Assembly: GCA_937899645.1 (NCBI GenBank)
Contig: CALCCD010000050.1
Span: forward strand, 62,001-126,000
Length of the DNA: 64,000 bases
Source: an uncultured cyanobacterium
GTDB lineage: Bacteria; Cyanobacteriota; Cyanobacteriia; Cyanobacteriales; Geitlerinemataceae
Direction of reading: 5' to 3'
The translations under genes and the position numbers were made by a program. The notes under the pieces are model-generated. The model worked only from the letters and a program-made list of their open reading frames with translations, made no database searches and had not been told where the DNA came from. Numbering within the stretch: position 1 is the first letter of the stretch; every line of letters begins with the position of its first letter. Below, piece after piece: positions 1 through 8,776 of the stretch.

Positions 1-1
1 C

Positions 2-973
2 GTGCGGACGATCTCTACCGGGCTCGCGCCCCAGGACGTCGATCGCAGCTTGTCGAAAGTCGGCGAATTTCCCCGTATTTTCGGTCGCGAGATCGTCGGC
101 AAAATCGCTGAGGTCGGCGAGGGCGTCGAAGACTGGCAGGTCGGCCAGCGCGTAGCCGTTCGCTCGCGCGTGCCCTGTTTGCAGTGCGACGACTGCATCG
201 ATCGGCGCTTTTCCGCCTGCACCAGCTACCGCCGCCACACCACCACGGCGGGCTTTTTCCCTGCGGGCGGCGGCTTTGCCGAATTCGTACGCGTGCCGCG
301 ATACCTGGTCGAGCGTGGCGGGCTCTGGGCGATTCCCAGTTCGGTGAGCTGGGAGCAGGCGCTATTTCTCGATCCGGTGCAGCGCTGCTTGGGCGCGATC
401 GATCGCGCGAACCTACATCCCGGTCAAATTGTCTGGATCCTCGGCGCGGGCTCGCTGGGCTCAATTCTGGCGCTCGTCCTCAAGCACTTCGGCATTCGTA
501 CGGCGATCACCGACCTCAACCCCGATCGGCTCGATCGCGCCCGCGACCTCAACGCCGGAGCCGTTATCCCCAGCGTTTATGACGATATGCACACGAAGAT
601 CCAGGCGTTTACAGATGGTAGGGGCAGCGACGCCGCAATTCTGACGTTCCCCACCCGCTACAGCATCCATCACGCGATCGACGGGACGCGGCGGGGCGGC
701 CAGCTCGCGCTGATCTGCGACGATCCGTTCGATCGCATGCAGACGATCGACCCCTGCCTGTTTTCCCGGCGCGAGCTGAGCCTGACGGCAGGCTTCACGC
801 TCGACGTGCGCCAGCGCAGTCTCGCCGAAGAGCTGATTTGCAGTCGGCACTTGCCCTTCGAGCAATCGATCTCTCACCGCTACAGTCTCGAGGATTTGCC
901 GATCGCGATCGAGCGCGCCTCCTCCGAAGAAGCCGACACGGTTAAGATTGCCATCTACCCGCAGTCCGAGTGA
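2..973 (+). CDS. Zinc-type medium-chain dehydrogenase, 5'-truncated by window edge
   Basis: The protein belongs to the MDR alcohol/sorbitol dehydrogenase superfamily, which are NAD(P)-dependent oxidoreductases with a GroES-like N-terminal domain followed by a Rossmann fold. The structural-zinc lobe is intact (Cys at residues 59, 62, 65 and 73 in CLQCDDCIDRRFSAC), and a Rossmann loop GAGSLGS lies near residue 148. The usual first ~25-30 residues are absent, so the gene very probably begins upstream of the window and the GTG at base 2 is not the real start. The catalytic-zinc motifs are atypical: GLAPQD stands where GICGTD is usual, and GRE where GHE is usual, so the active-site metal may be lost or differently bound. 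The substrate cannot be inferred. It runs convergently towards lpxD. Confidence 0.8.
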   Translation: MRTISTGLAPQDVDRSLSKVGEFPRIFGREIVGKIAEVGEGVEDWQVGQRVAVRSRVPCLQCDDCIDRRFSACTSYRRHTTTAGFFPAGGGFAEFVRVPRYLVERGGLWAIPSSVSWEQALFLDPVQRCLGAIDRANLHPGQIVWILGAGSLGSILALVLKHFGIRTAITDLNPDRLDRARDLNAGAVIPSVYDDMHTKIQAFTDGRGSDAAILTFPTRYSIHHAIDGTRRGGQLALICDDPFDRMQTIDPCLFSRRELSLTAGFTLDVRQRSLAEELICSRHLPFEQSISHRYSLEDLPIAIERASSEEADTVKIAIYPQSE

Positions 974-983
974 GCTGCGCGCT

Positions 984-1982
984 TTACTTCACCCAGCGCT
1001 TGAGCTTTGCCGACAGCTTCAGCCACTGGGGCAGCGGCAACAGCGGATCTCCCGCAAATTGCCCGCCCGCTTTGATATCTCGACGCACCACCGATCGCCC
1101 CGCCACGACGCTACCCGCCGCGATCGTCACGCCATCGACCACGCCCACCTGACCGGCCAGCACGCTAAAGTCGCCGACCGTAACGCCGCCCGCCAGCCCG
1201 ACCTGGCCGCAAAGCAAACAATGCTCGCCGATCGTGCAGCCGTGGCCGACCTGCACTAAGTTATCGAGCTTTGTGCCCATGCCGATGCGCGTCGCACCCA
1301 CTGCCGGACGGTCGATCGCGCTATTTGCGCCGATTTCCACAAAGTCGCCAATCTCTACAATTCCCGACTGGGGCATCTTCTCCCAGCCCTGGGGCGTCTG
1401 CACGAAGCCAAAGCCGTCCGCCCCGATCGCGACGCCCGCGTGAACAACGCAGCCCTGGCCGATTCGCGTGCCGGGATAGAGCGTCACGCCCGCGTGGATC
1501 GTCGTATCGGCCCCAATCGTCACGTCGGGATACACCGTTACGTTCGGCATCAGGCAAACGCGATCGCCGATCGTCGCGCCAGAATAAATCGTCGCGCCCG
1601 CTGCGATCGAGATGTCTTGGCCGAGGGCTGCGTCCGGTGCGATCGCAGCGCGGTCGTCAATGCTGGGTGAGAGGCGGAAGGCTTGGTAAAACTGCCCGAT
1701 CGTTCGTGCGAAGGCTAGACGCGGTTCCGGCGTCGTCAGCCAGCAGAGGCCGCGATCGAGCGCCATCCCTTTCGCAACCTCTACCAGCTCCGGCAGCTCC
1801 GGCAAGATGACCGCTCCGGCTCCGGTTTTGCCCAGCGCCTTGCGGTACTTCGCGCTCATTACAAAGCTGACCGTCTCGGGCGTCGCAGCCGTAATCGCAG
1901 CCGCGCCGCTCAGCTCGCAGTCAGTGTCGCTGCAAGTCGTCACGAGGTTGCCGAGGTGGGTCGCCAGGTCGCTAAATTTCAC
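984..1982 (-). CDS. lpxD: UDP-3-O-acylglucosamine N-acyltransferase LpxD
   Basis: LpxD transfers a 3-hydroxyacyl chain from acyl carrier protein to UDP-3-O-acylglucosamine, the third step of lipid A synthesis, in the cytoplasm. The 332-residue length matches the family. Residues 1-100 form the uridine-binding domain, and from about 110 on there is a long run of left-handed beta-helix hexapeptides (for example IGDRVC, IGADTT, IGQGCV). The likely catalytic histidine lies in LVQVGHGCTIG. The start is GTG and overlaps the 3' end of the small upstream gene by 11 bases, so the two are translationally coupled. The gene indicates a Gram-negative outer membrane with LPS. Confidence 0.93.
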   Translation of the reverse strand: MKFSDLATHLGNLVTTCSDTDCELSGAAAITAATPETVSFVMSAKYRKALGKTGAGAVILPELPELVEVAKGMALDRGLCWLTTPEPRLAFARTIGQFYQAFRLSPSIDDRAAIAPDAALGQDISIAAGATIYSGATIGDRVCLMPNVTVYPDVTIGADTTIHAGVTLYPGTRIGQGCVVHAGVAIGADGFGFVQTPQGWEKMPQSGIVEIGDFVEIGANSAIDRPAVGATRIGMGTKLDNLVQVGHGCTIGEHCLLCGQVGLAGGVTVGDFSVLAGQVGVVDGVTIAAGSVVAGRSVVRRDIKAGGQFAGDPLLPLPQWLKLSAKLKRWVK

Positions 1983-2298
1983 GTTCGGGGTCGGTGGCCG
2001 AGTCTGAGTTTGGGGCTGAATCTAGTTCGAGTAGTGGCGTCTGGCCGCTGGGGAAACGCTCGCGTAGGCGATCGCGCAGCGCCTCCGGGTCAGTGTAAAT
2101 CGCTTCTAGCGCATCTTCCGGCGTTATTCCAAGCTGCCGCGCGTAAAACCCAACCTCGCCCATTACCCGACTCTCCGACTGGCGCAGGTACATCGACAAA
2201 CAGTGCAGCGCCTGTCGCTCCACGTCGCGCCCCGTCCGAAAAAAGGCGAGGGCGTGGAGCAATCGATCTTCAAATGGCGCGAGCGGTTCGAGTTTCAA
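1972..2298 (-). CDS. Conserved small hypothetical protein upstream of lpxD
   Basis: A 108-residue soluble, mostly helical protein with no signal peptide or membrane segment. The middle part (LSMYLRQSESRVMGEVGFYA) and the acidic, proline-containing C-terminus do not match a domain I can name. It overlaps the GTG start of lpxD by 11 bases on the same strand, which argues that it is real and co-expressed with lpxD. I infer a cyanobacterial conserved gene, and the function is unknown. Confidence 0.7.
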   Translation of the reverse strand: MKLEPLAPFEDRLLHALAFFRTGRDVERQALHCLSMYLRQSESRVMGEVGFYARQLGITPEDALEAIYTDPEALRDRLRERFPSGQTPLLELDSAPNSDSATDPEREI

Positions 2299-2416
2299 AG
2301 TCGCGGGTGGTGTGGTTCAGAGAGGCTTGGGGCACAGCGGCAGCTTGCCGGTAAGCTAATACAATCTTCGGCTGTCTCATCGGAGTCGCCGCAACCGTCT
2401 TATACCATCGGAACCC

Positions 2417-2641
2417 ATGAACGCAAAACTCAAGTGGTACATCACCGCGCAGGTCGGTGTTCTCATGTTTCCTCTCGGGCTGTGCCTGTTCGGCGAGTCG
2501 GTGACGCGCCGAATTAACGGCGACCCCTGGTTTTGGTGGGGCACGGTGAGCTTGATTGTCATCAATGCGGGCATCGGTCTGATGATCGAGAGTGGCCTGA
2601 TCGGCGGCTTCCCGCGCGATCGCCAGGACGGCGACGCCTAG
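2417..2641 (+). CDS. Small two-helix membrane protein
   Basis: The 74-residue product has two hydrophobic segments (about residues 8-26 and 39-62) separated by a short charged loop with GDPWFWWG, and a charged C-terminal tail. This looks like a small inner or thylakoid membrane protein conserved in cyanobacteria, but I do not recognise a named family. The ATG start is 118 bases upstream of, and divergent to, the lpxD-linked gene, so the two probably share a promoter region. The coding frame has normal composition for its neighbours. Confidence 0.7.
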   Translation: MNAKLKWYITAQVGVLMFPLGLCLFGESVTRRINGDPWFWWGTVSLIVINAGIGLMIESGLIGGFPRDRQDGDA

Positions 2642-2672
2642 GGGCTGTCATCGATTAGATCTACAGCCCTCG
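2642..2672 (+). terminator. Likely terminator after the small membrane protein gene
   Basis: Just after the TAG stop, GGGCTGT and ACAGCCC form a 7-bp stem around a 14-base loop. No long T run follows directly, so its efficiency is uncertain. The 110 bases after it also hold two copies of GTCTGGCGTT. Confidence 0.4.
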
Positions 2673-2757
2673 CCCCATCAGGGTTTCAGCCCCCTTTTAC
2701 ATTTTTGTTGGGTCTGGCGTTTAACTGCTTGCCCCGCAAGGGGTCTGGCGTTAATTG

Positions 2758-3684
2758 ATGACACGCACTAGCTCGTTTCCTGCCACCACCTGCCAAACTG
2801 TGCCAAACGTGCCCAAACCCAAATTCCAACTCGGTTGCGCCGTCTGGTCGTTTCCCGGCTGGGTCGGCGACTTCTACCCCAAAGGCAGCAACAGCAAAAA
2901 CTTCCTCGACCTATACGGTCAGCGCTTCACTACCGTCGAGGGCAACACGACCTTCTACTCCGTTCCCGGCCTCGACACGATCGCCCGCTGGGTCGATCGC
3001 ACGCCGGACGAGTTTGAATTCTGCCTGAAGTTGCACCGCGACATCACCCACAGTGGCCTGCTCGTGCCGCAAATCCCGCTGGCGCAGCAGTTTTACCGCG
3101 TGGTGTCTGGCCTGGGCGATCGTCTTGGAACCAGCTTCCTGCAACTGCCGCCGCGCTACGGCCCTGCCTCTCTGCGCGACCTGACTCAGTTCCTCGAAGC
3201 GTGGCCGCGCGATCGCGCCCCGATCGCGGTGGAAGTCCGCCACCCCGCCTGGTTTCAGGATGCCCGCGCCGCTGACCTCAACGCCATGCTGACGGACCTC
3301 GGCGTCGGTCGCGTCCTGCTCGACACTCGCCCGATCTACAGCACTGACGACGACCCGCAAAAGCACTCCCAGCGCAAAAAGCCGAAACTGCCGCTCCAGC
3401 CGATCGCGATCGGCGACACTGCTTTCGTGCGCTTTATCAGCCACCCCGACCCGACGGTGAACCTGCCCTATCTGGAAGAGTGGGTCGATCGCGTCGGAGC
3501 GTGGCTGGCGGACGGGCTGCGGGTGTACTTTTTCGTGCATTGCCCGCTGGAGGAGCGATCGCCTCACACCGCGCGGCAGTTTCACGAAATGCTCGTCGAG
3601 GCGGGCGCGGAGATTCCAGCGCTGAACTGGCCTGCGATCGCGCCGCCGGAACCAAAGCCGTCGCAGCTCAGTTTGTTTGGATGA
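2758..3684 (+). CDS. DUF72 (YecE-family) TIM-barrel protein
   Basis: A 308-residue DUF72 protein. The family hallmark opening (LGCAVWSFPGWVGDFYP) and the NTTFYSVP segment, where the family conserves an N-x-T-FY motif, are present near residues 26-66, and AVEVRHPAW is the usual mid-barrel strand. DUF72 proteins have a TIM-barrel fold of unproven biochemical role. The track start at 2755 is a TTG, and I prefer the ATG at 2758. The homologous region begins only around residue 20, so a GTG near 2809 is another possible start. It stands alone between two intergenic regions. Confidence 0.88.
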   Translation: MTRTSSFPATTCQTVPNVPKPKFQLGCAVWSFPGWVGDFYPKGSNSKNFLDLYGQRFTTVEGNTTFYSVPGLDTIARWVDRTPDEFEFCLKLHRDITHSGLLVPQIPLAQQFYRVVSGLGDRLGTSFLQLPPRYGPASLRDLTQFLEAWPRDRAPIAVEVRHPAWFQDARAADLNAMLTDLGVGRVLLDTRPIYSTDDDPQKHSQRKKPKLPLQPIAIGDTAFVRFISHPDPTVNLPYLEEWVDRVGAWLADGLRVYFFVHCPLEERSPHTARQFHEMLVEAGAEIPALNWPAIAPPEPKPSQLSLFG

Positions 3685-3696
3685 GCAAGCGCCTAA

Positions 3697-3810
3697 GAGC
3701 ACTGAGCGCAGTCGAAGTGCGATCTTGGAGAACTGGCTGACCGTGCCAGCCTATTTCATTCAGCACGATCGCCTCTAGCGCAAGACGCGCTTTGACTACG
3801 CTCAGCGCTC
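3697..3810. repeat. REP-like doublet (two facing copies)
   Basis: A 25-base unit GAGCACTGAGCGCAGTCGAAGTGCG at 3697-3721 is repeated in inverted orientation at 3786-3810 (read on the minus strand as GAGCGCTGAGCGTAGTCAAAGCGCG). Each unit is itself partly palindromic. The same unit occurs as an inverted pair at 48402-48539 and, in variant form, inside the 138-bp elements at 3831 and 49443. Confidence 0.75.
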
Positions 3811-3830
3811 ATTGAGCTTATCGAACATCC

Positions 3831-3968
3831 TAAGGGCACTCCACAAATATATTTGTCCAGAAGCCGCCAATGAAGGCTGAGCTTGTCGAAGCCTGGGGGT
3901 GACGCACTTCGACAAGCTCAGTGCTCGAATTCTGAATACTGGACATTTATTTCCGTGGAGTACTCTAA
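3831..3968. mobile_element. MITE-like element, family A, copy 1
   Basis: A 138-bp segment bounded by imperfect terminal inverted repeats (the CCACAAATATATTTGTCCAG side against CTGGACATTTATTTCCGTGG), with a 13-bp perfect internal hairpin arm pair (GAGCTTGTCGAAG and CTTCGACAAGCTC). It differs from the copy at 49443-49580 by only four bases. TAAG is found at both edges. It has no coding capacity and lies 4 bases beyond the chpX stop codon. Confidence 0.8.
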
Positions 3969-3972
3969 GTGC

Positions 3973-5112
3973 TTAAACCGTATACCCCACGCGACTGACC
4001 CGCGACTCCGTCAACCGCGTCAGCCAGCCCTCGAAATACTCTCGATTCTCCGCCAACTGCTGCGGATCGTCCGTCGTTAACGGATTCGGTGCGAGACCCC
4101 AAATCGCCGCCGTCGTCACGCAGAACATCGATTTCTGGAAGCTCTCGCAGATCTTGATTAGCAGATCGCCGCGCCCACGCGTGCCGCCGTCGTACAACTC
4201 GCTCAAATAGTTGGGTAGATGGCGCGCCATATCCTGCATGAGCTGCGTCGGCGGAATGCCCGCACCGCCCACCGGAAGCGGGTCGGCGTAGAGCGCCCCG
4301 TAGGCGAACTCACCGGGATTTGAGGAAATCTGGAATGCCTGGGCGTTGTACGACACCGTCCCCAGGAACGGAGTCCCCCGAAAGAAAATTGCCTCGACAT
4401 ACGGCACGCCTGCATCCATCAGGAAGCCGAAGCCCTTGGATTTGGGAACCAGATCGTAATCCTCGCCGCGAATCGAGAGGGTGTAGTAAATCGGGTCGGC
4501 GGCGGCGTCTTGCAGACCGGCTAGGACGAATTCGGAGACCTGCGTGGCGGAGCTAATCTCGCCTGCATCGTACTCATCACTGAGCTTGAGGAAAATGTCG
4601 CTCATCACCGTCCAGAACTGGCCGAGGTTGCGGTAGTACGCTTGCTGTCGGGCTTGCTCGAGGAACATCTCGGGCGCGATCGCGTGGATCGCGCGCATCA
4701 GCGGATTACTGCGAAACCAGGCGCGAATGGCGCGATCGGCATTGGCCGCGAACTCATCCGAATCGACGTACTTCCCGAAGTCCGTTTCGCTGCCGTGCCA
4801 GAGCATCGACTTCATGCAGTACTCGGCGTACTCGAAGTTAATGCGATCGTGGATGATGTGCCGCCACAGCTGAGCGGGCTTGACGCTGCCCTCGAAGAAT
4901 TTGAACACTGGGAACGGCGAGACGAACTGCCGCGCGGCGATGTCTTTGAGGACGCGGGAATACTCGCCCAGAACGATGCCGTAGCTCTTCAACACGCCGA
5001 TAACTTCCATCAGGTTCGTACCGCCCTCGGCGAGCAGCGCTTGGCCGCGTTCGAGCCGGTGGACGAGTTCGGCGTGGGGGTGGGCAGAGGGCGAGATGGG
5101 GGAGAGAACCAT
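3973..5112 (-). CDS. chpX: CO2 hydration protein ChpX/CupB type
   Basis: This 379-residue protein is the NDH-1-associated CO2-hydration subunit family (ChpX/ChpY, also CupB/CupA), which converts CO2 to bicarbonate at the cytoplasmic face of specialised thylakoid NDH-1 complexes. Family-typical sequence includes GTNLMEVIGVLKSYGIVLGE and WHGSETDFGKYVDSDEF. The open frame extends back to 5430 inside ndhD, but homology begins near the ATG at 5112 (MVLSPISPSAHP), which I take as the start. It follows ndhF-ndhD on the same strand, 140 bases after ndhD. No cupS follows, so I favour the constitutive ChpX/NdhF4/NdhD4 system over the inducible ChpY system; this assignment is inference. Confidence 0.88.
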   Translation of the reverse strand: MVLSPISPSAHPHAELVHRLERGQALLAEGGTNLMEVIGVLKSYGIVLGEYSRVLKDIAARQFVSPFPVFKFFEGSVKPAQLWRHIIHDRINFEYAEYCMKSMLWHGSETDFGKYVDSDEFAANADRAIRAWFRSNPLMRAIHAIAPEMFLEQARQQAYYRNLGQFWTVMSDIFLKLSDEYDAGEISSATQVSEFVLAGLQDAAADPIYYTLSIRGEDYDLVPKSKGFGFLMDAGVPYVEAIFFRGTPFLGTVSYNAQAFQISSNPGEFAYGALYADPLPVGGAGIPPTQLMQDMARHLPNYLSELYDGGTRGRGDLLIKICESFQKSMFCVTTAAIWGLAPNPLTTDDPQQLAENREYFEGWLTRLTESRVSRVGYTV

Positions 5113-5252
5113 GATGCGCGGGGCGATCGGGGCGAGTAGAGGAAGAGCGGAGAAAGTTCGGCGGGCTTGGCAGGATGCGAGAGGCTCGATTTCTGGTCGC
5201 GCTCCGGTTGAGGGCGATCGTTTCGTTGAGAAATCGGACTTCTGACGGAATG

Positions 5253-6767
5253 CTAGAGGTCTGACTGGTTGGGCGATATCGCAACGGGCACGATGACTTC
5301 CTGGGGCGCGATGACGCGGGGCACGAGCGTCGAGATTTGCGCCTGACTCCAGTCGAGAAATAGCGACGGCATCAGGCCGTAAACCACCAGTAGCGACGCG
5401 ATCGCCATCGACGAGATCGTCTCGTGCCACTGCACCGGCGGCAGGTTACCAAAGCGATCGGGCAGGCGACCGAAAAAGACGCGGTTAATCATCAGCAGGA
5501 AGTAGACCGCCGTCAGGCCCGTTCCGACGATGCAGGCCAAAGTTTGCAGCGGATACACCGAGAAGCTGCCGCGAAACACCATAAATTCGGCTACGAAGCC
5601 CATCAATCCGGGCAGGCCGGAGCTGGCCATCACGCCCAGGACGATGAGCGAGCCGACGATCGGCAGACCTCGCTGGGGATTGAGTAAGCCGCGCAGCACG
5701 TTCAGGTCGCGCGTACCGGTTTTCTTGGCGACGATGCCGACCAGCAAAAAGAGCAGCGCCGAAATCAGGCCGTGGGCGACCATCTGCGCGATCGCCGCTA
5801 GGATGCCCAGTTCTGTACCCGCCGCTGCCGCCAGCAGAATGTAGCCCATATGGGCGATCGAGGAGTACGCGACCATCTTTTTCATGTCTTGCTGAGCGAT
5901 CGCCGCAAACGCGCCGTATAGGGCGCTAATTGCCGCTAGTGTCGCCAGGACGGGCGCGATCTCCAGCCACGCTTCGGGGAAGAGGCCGATGCCGAAACGC
6001 AGCAGGCCGTAGGTTCCCAACTTCAGCAGCACGCCCGCTAGCAGCACCGACACCGGCGTCGAAGCTTCCACGTGGGCATCGGGGAGCCAGGTGTGCAGCG
6101 GCACGATCGGAATCTTGATCGCCAGCCCGAACAGCAGCGTCGCGAGCAGGACGATCTGCGGCTCGATCGCCAGCGAAGACCCGAGCCCGACGCTGTAGCT
6201 AAAGTCCGGCGCGCCGCTCAGCCAGACGACCCCGAGGAACGCCGACAAAATCGCCACGCCGGAGATGGCGGTGTAGAGCAAAAATTTCGTCGCCGCGTAG
6301 CTGCGTCGCGCGCCGCCCCAGATGGCGATCAGGAAGTACAGCGGAATTAGTTCCAGCTCGTAGAACAGGAAGAACAAAATCAAATCCTGCGCGACGAATG
6401 CACCGACGACGCCTGCATTCAGCAGCCAGAGCATGCAGTAGTAGAGACGCGGGCGCTCCAGGGTTGGAGAAGTGCAGCCGATCGCCACCAATGTCAAAAA
6501 TCCATTCAGTACCAGCAGCGGCAGCGAGAGGCCATCGACGCCGAGGGAATAGCTCACGCCGAGCAGCTCGAGCCAGGGTCGGCGCTCGACGAGCTGCATC
6601 GCGCCGCTGGCCGCGTCGAACTGCCACGCTACGGCCAATGCCAGCGCGAACAGCACGCTGGAGGCGACGAGCATCGCCACCCGCAGGCCGCGTGCCGTGA
6701 CGCGTTCCGGCACGAGGCCGACCGCAACGGCCAGCAGCAGCGGGATAAAGATAAGGGCAGAGAGCAT
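5253..6767 (-). CDS. ndhD4: NDH-1 subunit NdhD (CO2-uptake, NdhD4 type)
   Basis: A 504-residue antiporter-like membrane subunit of thylakoid NDH-1, with about 14 hydrophobic segments. The proton-channel signatures of the NdhD/NuoM family are present: FFLFYELELIPLYFLI with its conserved Glu, and HTWLPDAHVEASTPVS followed by LLKLGTYG. The track start at 6803 adds 12 residues, and ATG 6767 (MLSALIFIPLLL) fits family N-termini. It sits between ndhF and chpX in one minus-strand operon, which identifies it as the variant used for CO2 uptake rather than respiration. The D4 rather than D3 label rests on the gene context. Confidence 0.9.
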   Translation of the reverse strand: MLSALIFIPLLLAVAVGLVPERVTARGLRVAMLVASSVLFALALAVAWQFDAASGAMQLVERRPWLELLGVSYSLGVDGLSLPLLVLNGFLTLVAIGCTSPTLERPRLYYCMLWLLNAGVVGAFVAQDLILFFLFYELELIPLYFLIAIWGGARRSYAATKFLLYTAISGVAILSAFLGVVWLSGAPDFSYSVGLGSSLAIEPQIVLLATLLFGLAIKIPIVPLHTWLPDAHVEASTPVSVLLAGVLLKLGTYGLLRFGIGLFPEAWLEIAPVLATLAAISALYGAFAAIAQQDMKKMVAYSSIAHMGYILLAAAAGTELGILAAIAQMVAHGLISALLFLLVGIVAKKTGTRDLNVLRGLLNPQRGLPIVGSLIVLGVMASSGLPGLMGFVAEFMVFRGSFSVYPLQTLACIVGTGLTAVYFLLMINRVFFGRLPDRFGNLPPVQWHETISSMAIASLLVVYGLMPSLFLDWSQAQISTLVPRVIAPQEVIVPVAISPNQSDL

Positions 6768-6919
6768 GGACGATCGGTGAAGCGCAGGAGACGGCGATCG
6801 CATGTCGGAGGCGTCATCGCGAACGTAACGAAAATCTTAAAGCGCCGATAGCGCAACCTCGAGAAACTAACGCTCAAAATTAACAATGTCGGGAGCGGTC
6901 TCGCCCGCCATTTGTAAAC

Positions 6920-8776
6920 TCAGAACGGCCAACTCACCGCCAAAAACACCAGCAGTCCCGTCCCGACTAAAATTGTCAGCACGTAGGTTTGGGACTGACC
7001 CGAAGAGCTGTAGCGCAGCGCCTGCCCGCTCAGCAGCGTCGCCAATCCCGTGGCGTTGACGAGTCCATCGACGATATAGCGATCGAACATCACCGACAGC
7101 CGCGACACCTGCGCCACCGCCCAGACCACCGTGACGCGATAGAATCGCTCGATATAAAAACCATCGGCCAGCAGGTCTTGGCAGAAGCGCAGCACGGGTT
7201 GTAGCGATCGGGCTCCGGTGCGCGTCAGCGGCAGCACCAGCCCGAGGCCGAAGCCGATCGCGCCGGATAGCAGCAGCAGTGCCGCGCCGAATTGGGCGGC
7301 GATCGGGCTGGCGTTGGCGGCGATTGCCAGTGGTGCGAAGGCCAGCAAATCCCAGTGCCAAAAGGCCACCGGCATCAGCAGCGTCAGCAGCGTCAGCGAC
7401 ACGAGCGGCACCGCCATCAGCCAGTTCACCTCCGGCGCGCGGCGCGTTTTTATCTGCACCGGCCCGAGGAAGACCAGTCGGAACAGGCGCGTCAGGCTCA
7501 GCGCCGCCAGCAAGTTCACCACCAGCAGCACGCCGAGCGGCGAGATATCCCGAGCCTCCTCGATCCAGTGGCGGAAGGTCAGAAAGACCCCCGACGGCAG
7601 CAGACAAGTCGAGCCCGCCGCCCCGACAACGAAGGCTAGTGCCGTAACGGGCATCCGCGCGCCGAGGCCGCCCAGCTCGGTTAGGTTTTGGCTGCTCGTG
7701 TTGAGAATAATGCCGCCGATGCTCATAAACAGCAGGGCCTTTGCCATTGCGTGGGCGAACAGCAGCAGCAGTGCGATATCGACCTGGCCGCAGCCGACCG
7801 CCACGAACACCAGACCCATAAAGGCACTCGTGGAGTACGACAGCGCGCGCTTGATATCGATTTGCGCCAGGGTCATTAGCGACGTACCGATCGCCGTTAC
7901 CGTGCCGATCGCCACCAGCACGTCCGCCGCGATCGGCGAAAGCCCGAACACCGGCTCCAAGCGAATCAACACGTACGCCCCTGCTGATACCACCACCGAG
8001 TTACGCAAAATCGAGGCCGGGTTCGGCCCCTCCATCGACTCATCGAGCCACAGGTGCAGCGGGAACTGGGCGCATTTACCCACCGGCCCCGCAATCAGCG
8101 ACAGCCCGAGCAGCGTCGCCACCCCACCCGAAACCGGCGACGCTGCCGCCCAAGCTTCCAGCTCGCTGAACGTCAGCCCGGAGCCGTAACTCGAAAGCGC
8201 CACGATACCCATCAGCAGGATGATGTCGCCGACTCGCTTCGTTAAAAATGCATCCCGCGCCGCCGTCACCACCAGCGGCTGCGCGTACCAAAATCCCACC
8301 AGCAGATACGTCGAAAGCGTCAGCAACTCCAGCAGGCCGTAGCTGAGCAGCAGCGAGTCGCTGAGCGCAATGCCCACCAACGCCGCTTGAAACAGCCCCA
8401 TCAGGCCGTAGAACCGACCGAGAGATGCTTCTTTCTCTAGGTATCCCAAGCCGAACACCTGGGCTAGCAGGCAGAGCAGCGCTACGAGGGTTGCCCCGCC
8501 AAGGGCGACCGGCGACACGTCGATCGCCACGGACAAATCCAGATCTGCCACTCGCAGCCAGGGAACGACGATGCGGTACGCCTCGCGCCCCACGATCGCC
8601 TGCGATGCCAGCACGCCATGCACCAGCACCAAAACCGTCATCAGGATATTGACGTACGCCGCCGGACGCTGACCCGTCTTCCGGATGAGACCCGACGACC
8701 AGGGCAGAGTCAGCAGCGCTCCGACGACACCGTAGAGCGGCAGGAACCAGCAGGCGTGCAGGAAAAAATCTGCCAT
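6920..8776 (-). CDS. ndhF4: NDH-1 subunit NdhF (CO2-uptake, NdhF4 type)
   Basis: A 618-residue NdhF/NuoL-family membrane protein, the distal proton-pumping arm subunit of NDH-1 that carries the Chp protein in CO2-uptake complexes. The channel region reads LWLDESMEGPNPASILRN, a variant of the HxWLPDAMEGPTPVSALIH motif that I associate with the NdhF3/F4 type. The open frame extends to 8914, but ATG 8776 (MADFFLHACWFLPLYG) has AAGGG 8 bases upstream and matches family N-termini. It is the first gene of ndhF4-ndhD4-chpX and points away from the divergent ccm operon 580 bases off. Confidence 0.9.
   Translation of the reverse strand: MADFFLHACWFLPLYGVVGALLTLPWSSGLIRKTGQRPAAYVNILMTVLVLVHGVLASQAIVGREAYRIVVPWLRVADLDLSVAIDVSPVALGGATLVALLCLLAQVFGLGYLEKEASLGRFYGLMGLFQAALVGIALSDSLLLSYGLLELLTLSTYLLVGFWYAQPLVVTAARDAFLTKRVGDIILLMGIVALSSYGSGLTFSELEAWAAASPVSGGVATLLGLSLIAGPVGKCAQFPLHLWLDESMEGPNPASILRNSVVVSAGAYVLIRLEPVFGLSPIAADVLVAIGTVTAIGTSLMTLAQIDIKRALSYSTSAFMGLVFVAVGCGQVDIALLLLFAHAMAKALLFMSIGGIILNTSSQNLTELGGLGARMPVTALAFVVGAAGSTCLLPSGVFLTFRHWIEEARDISPLGVLLVVNLLAALSLTRLFRLVFLGPVQIKTRRAPEVNWLMAVPLVSLTLLTLLMPVAFWHWDLLAFAPLAIAANASPIAAQFGAALLLLSGAIGFGLGLVLPLTRTGARSLQPVLRFCQDLLADGFYIERFYRVTVVWAVAQVSRLSVMFDRYIVDGLVNATGLATLLSGQALRYSSSGQSQTYVLTILVGTGLLVFLAVSWPF

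Noticed and set aside
5113-5430. N-terminal extension of the chpX frame into ndhD
   Set aside because: The segment is proline/arginine-rich without similarity to Chp proteins and overlaps the ndhD 3' end; homology begins at the ATG at 5112.
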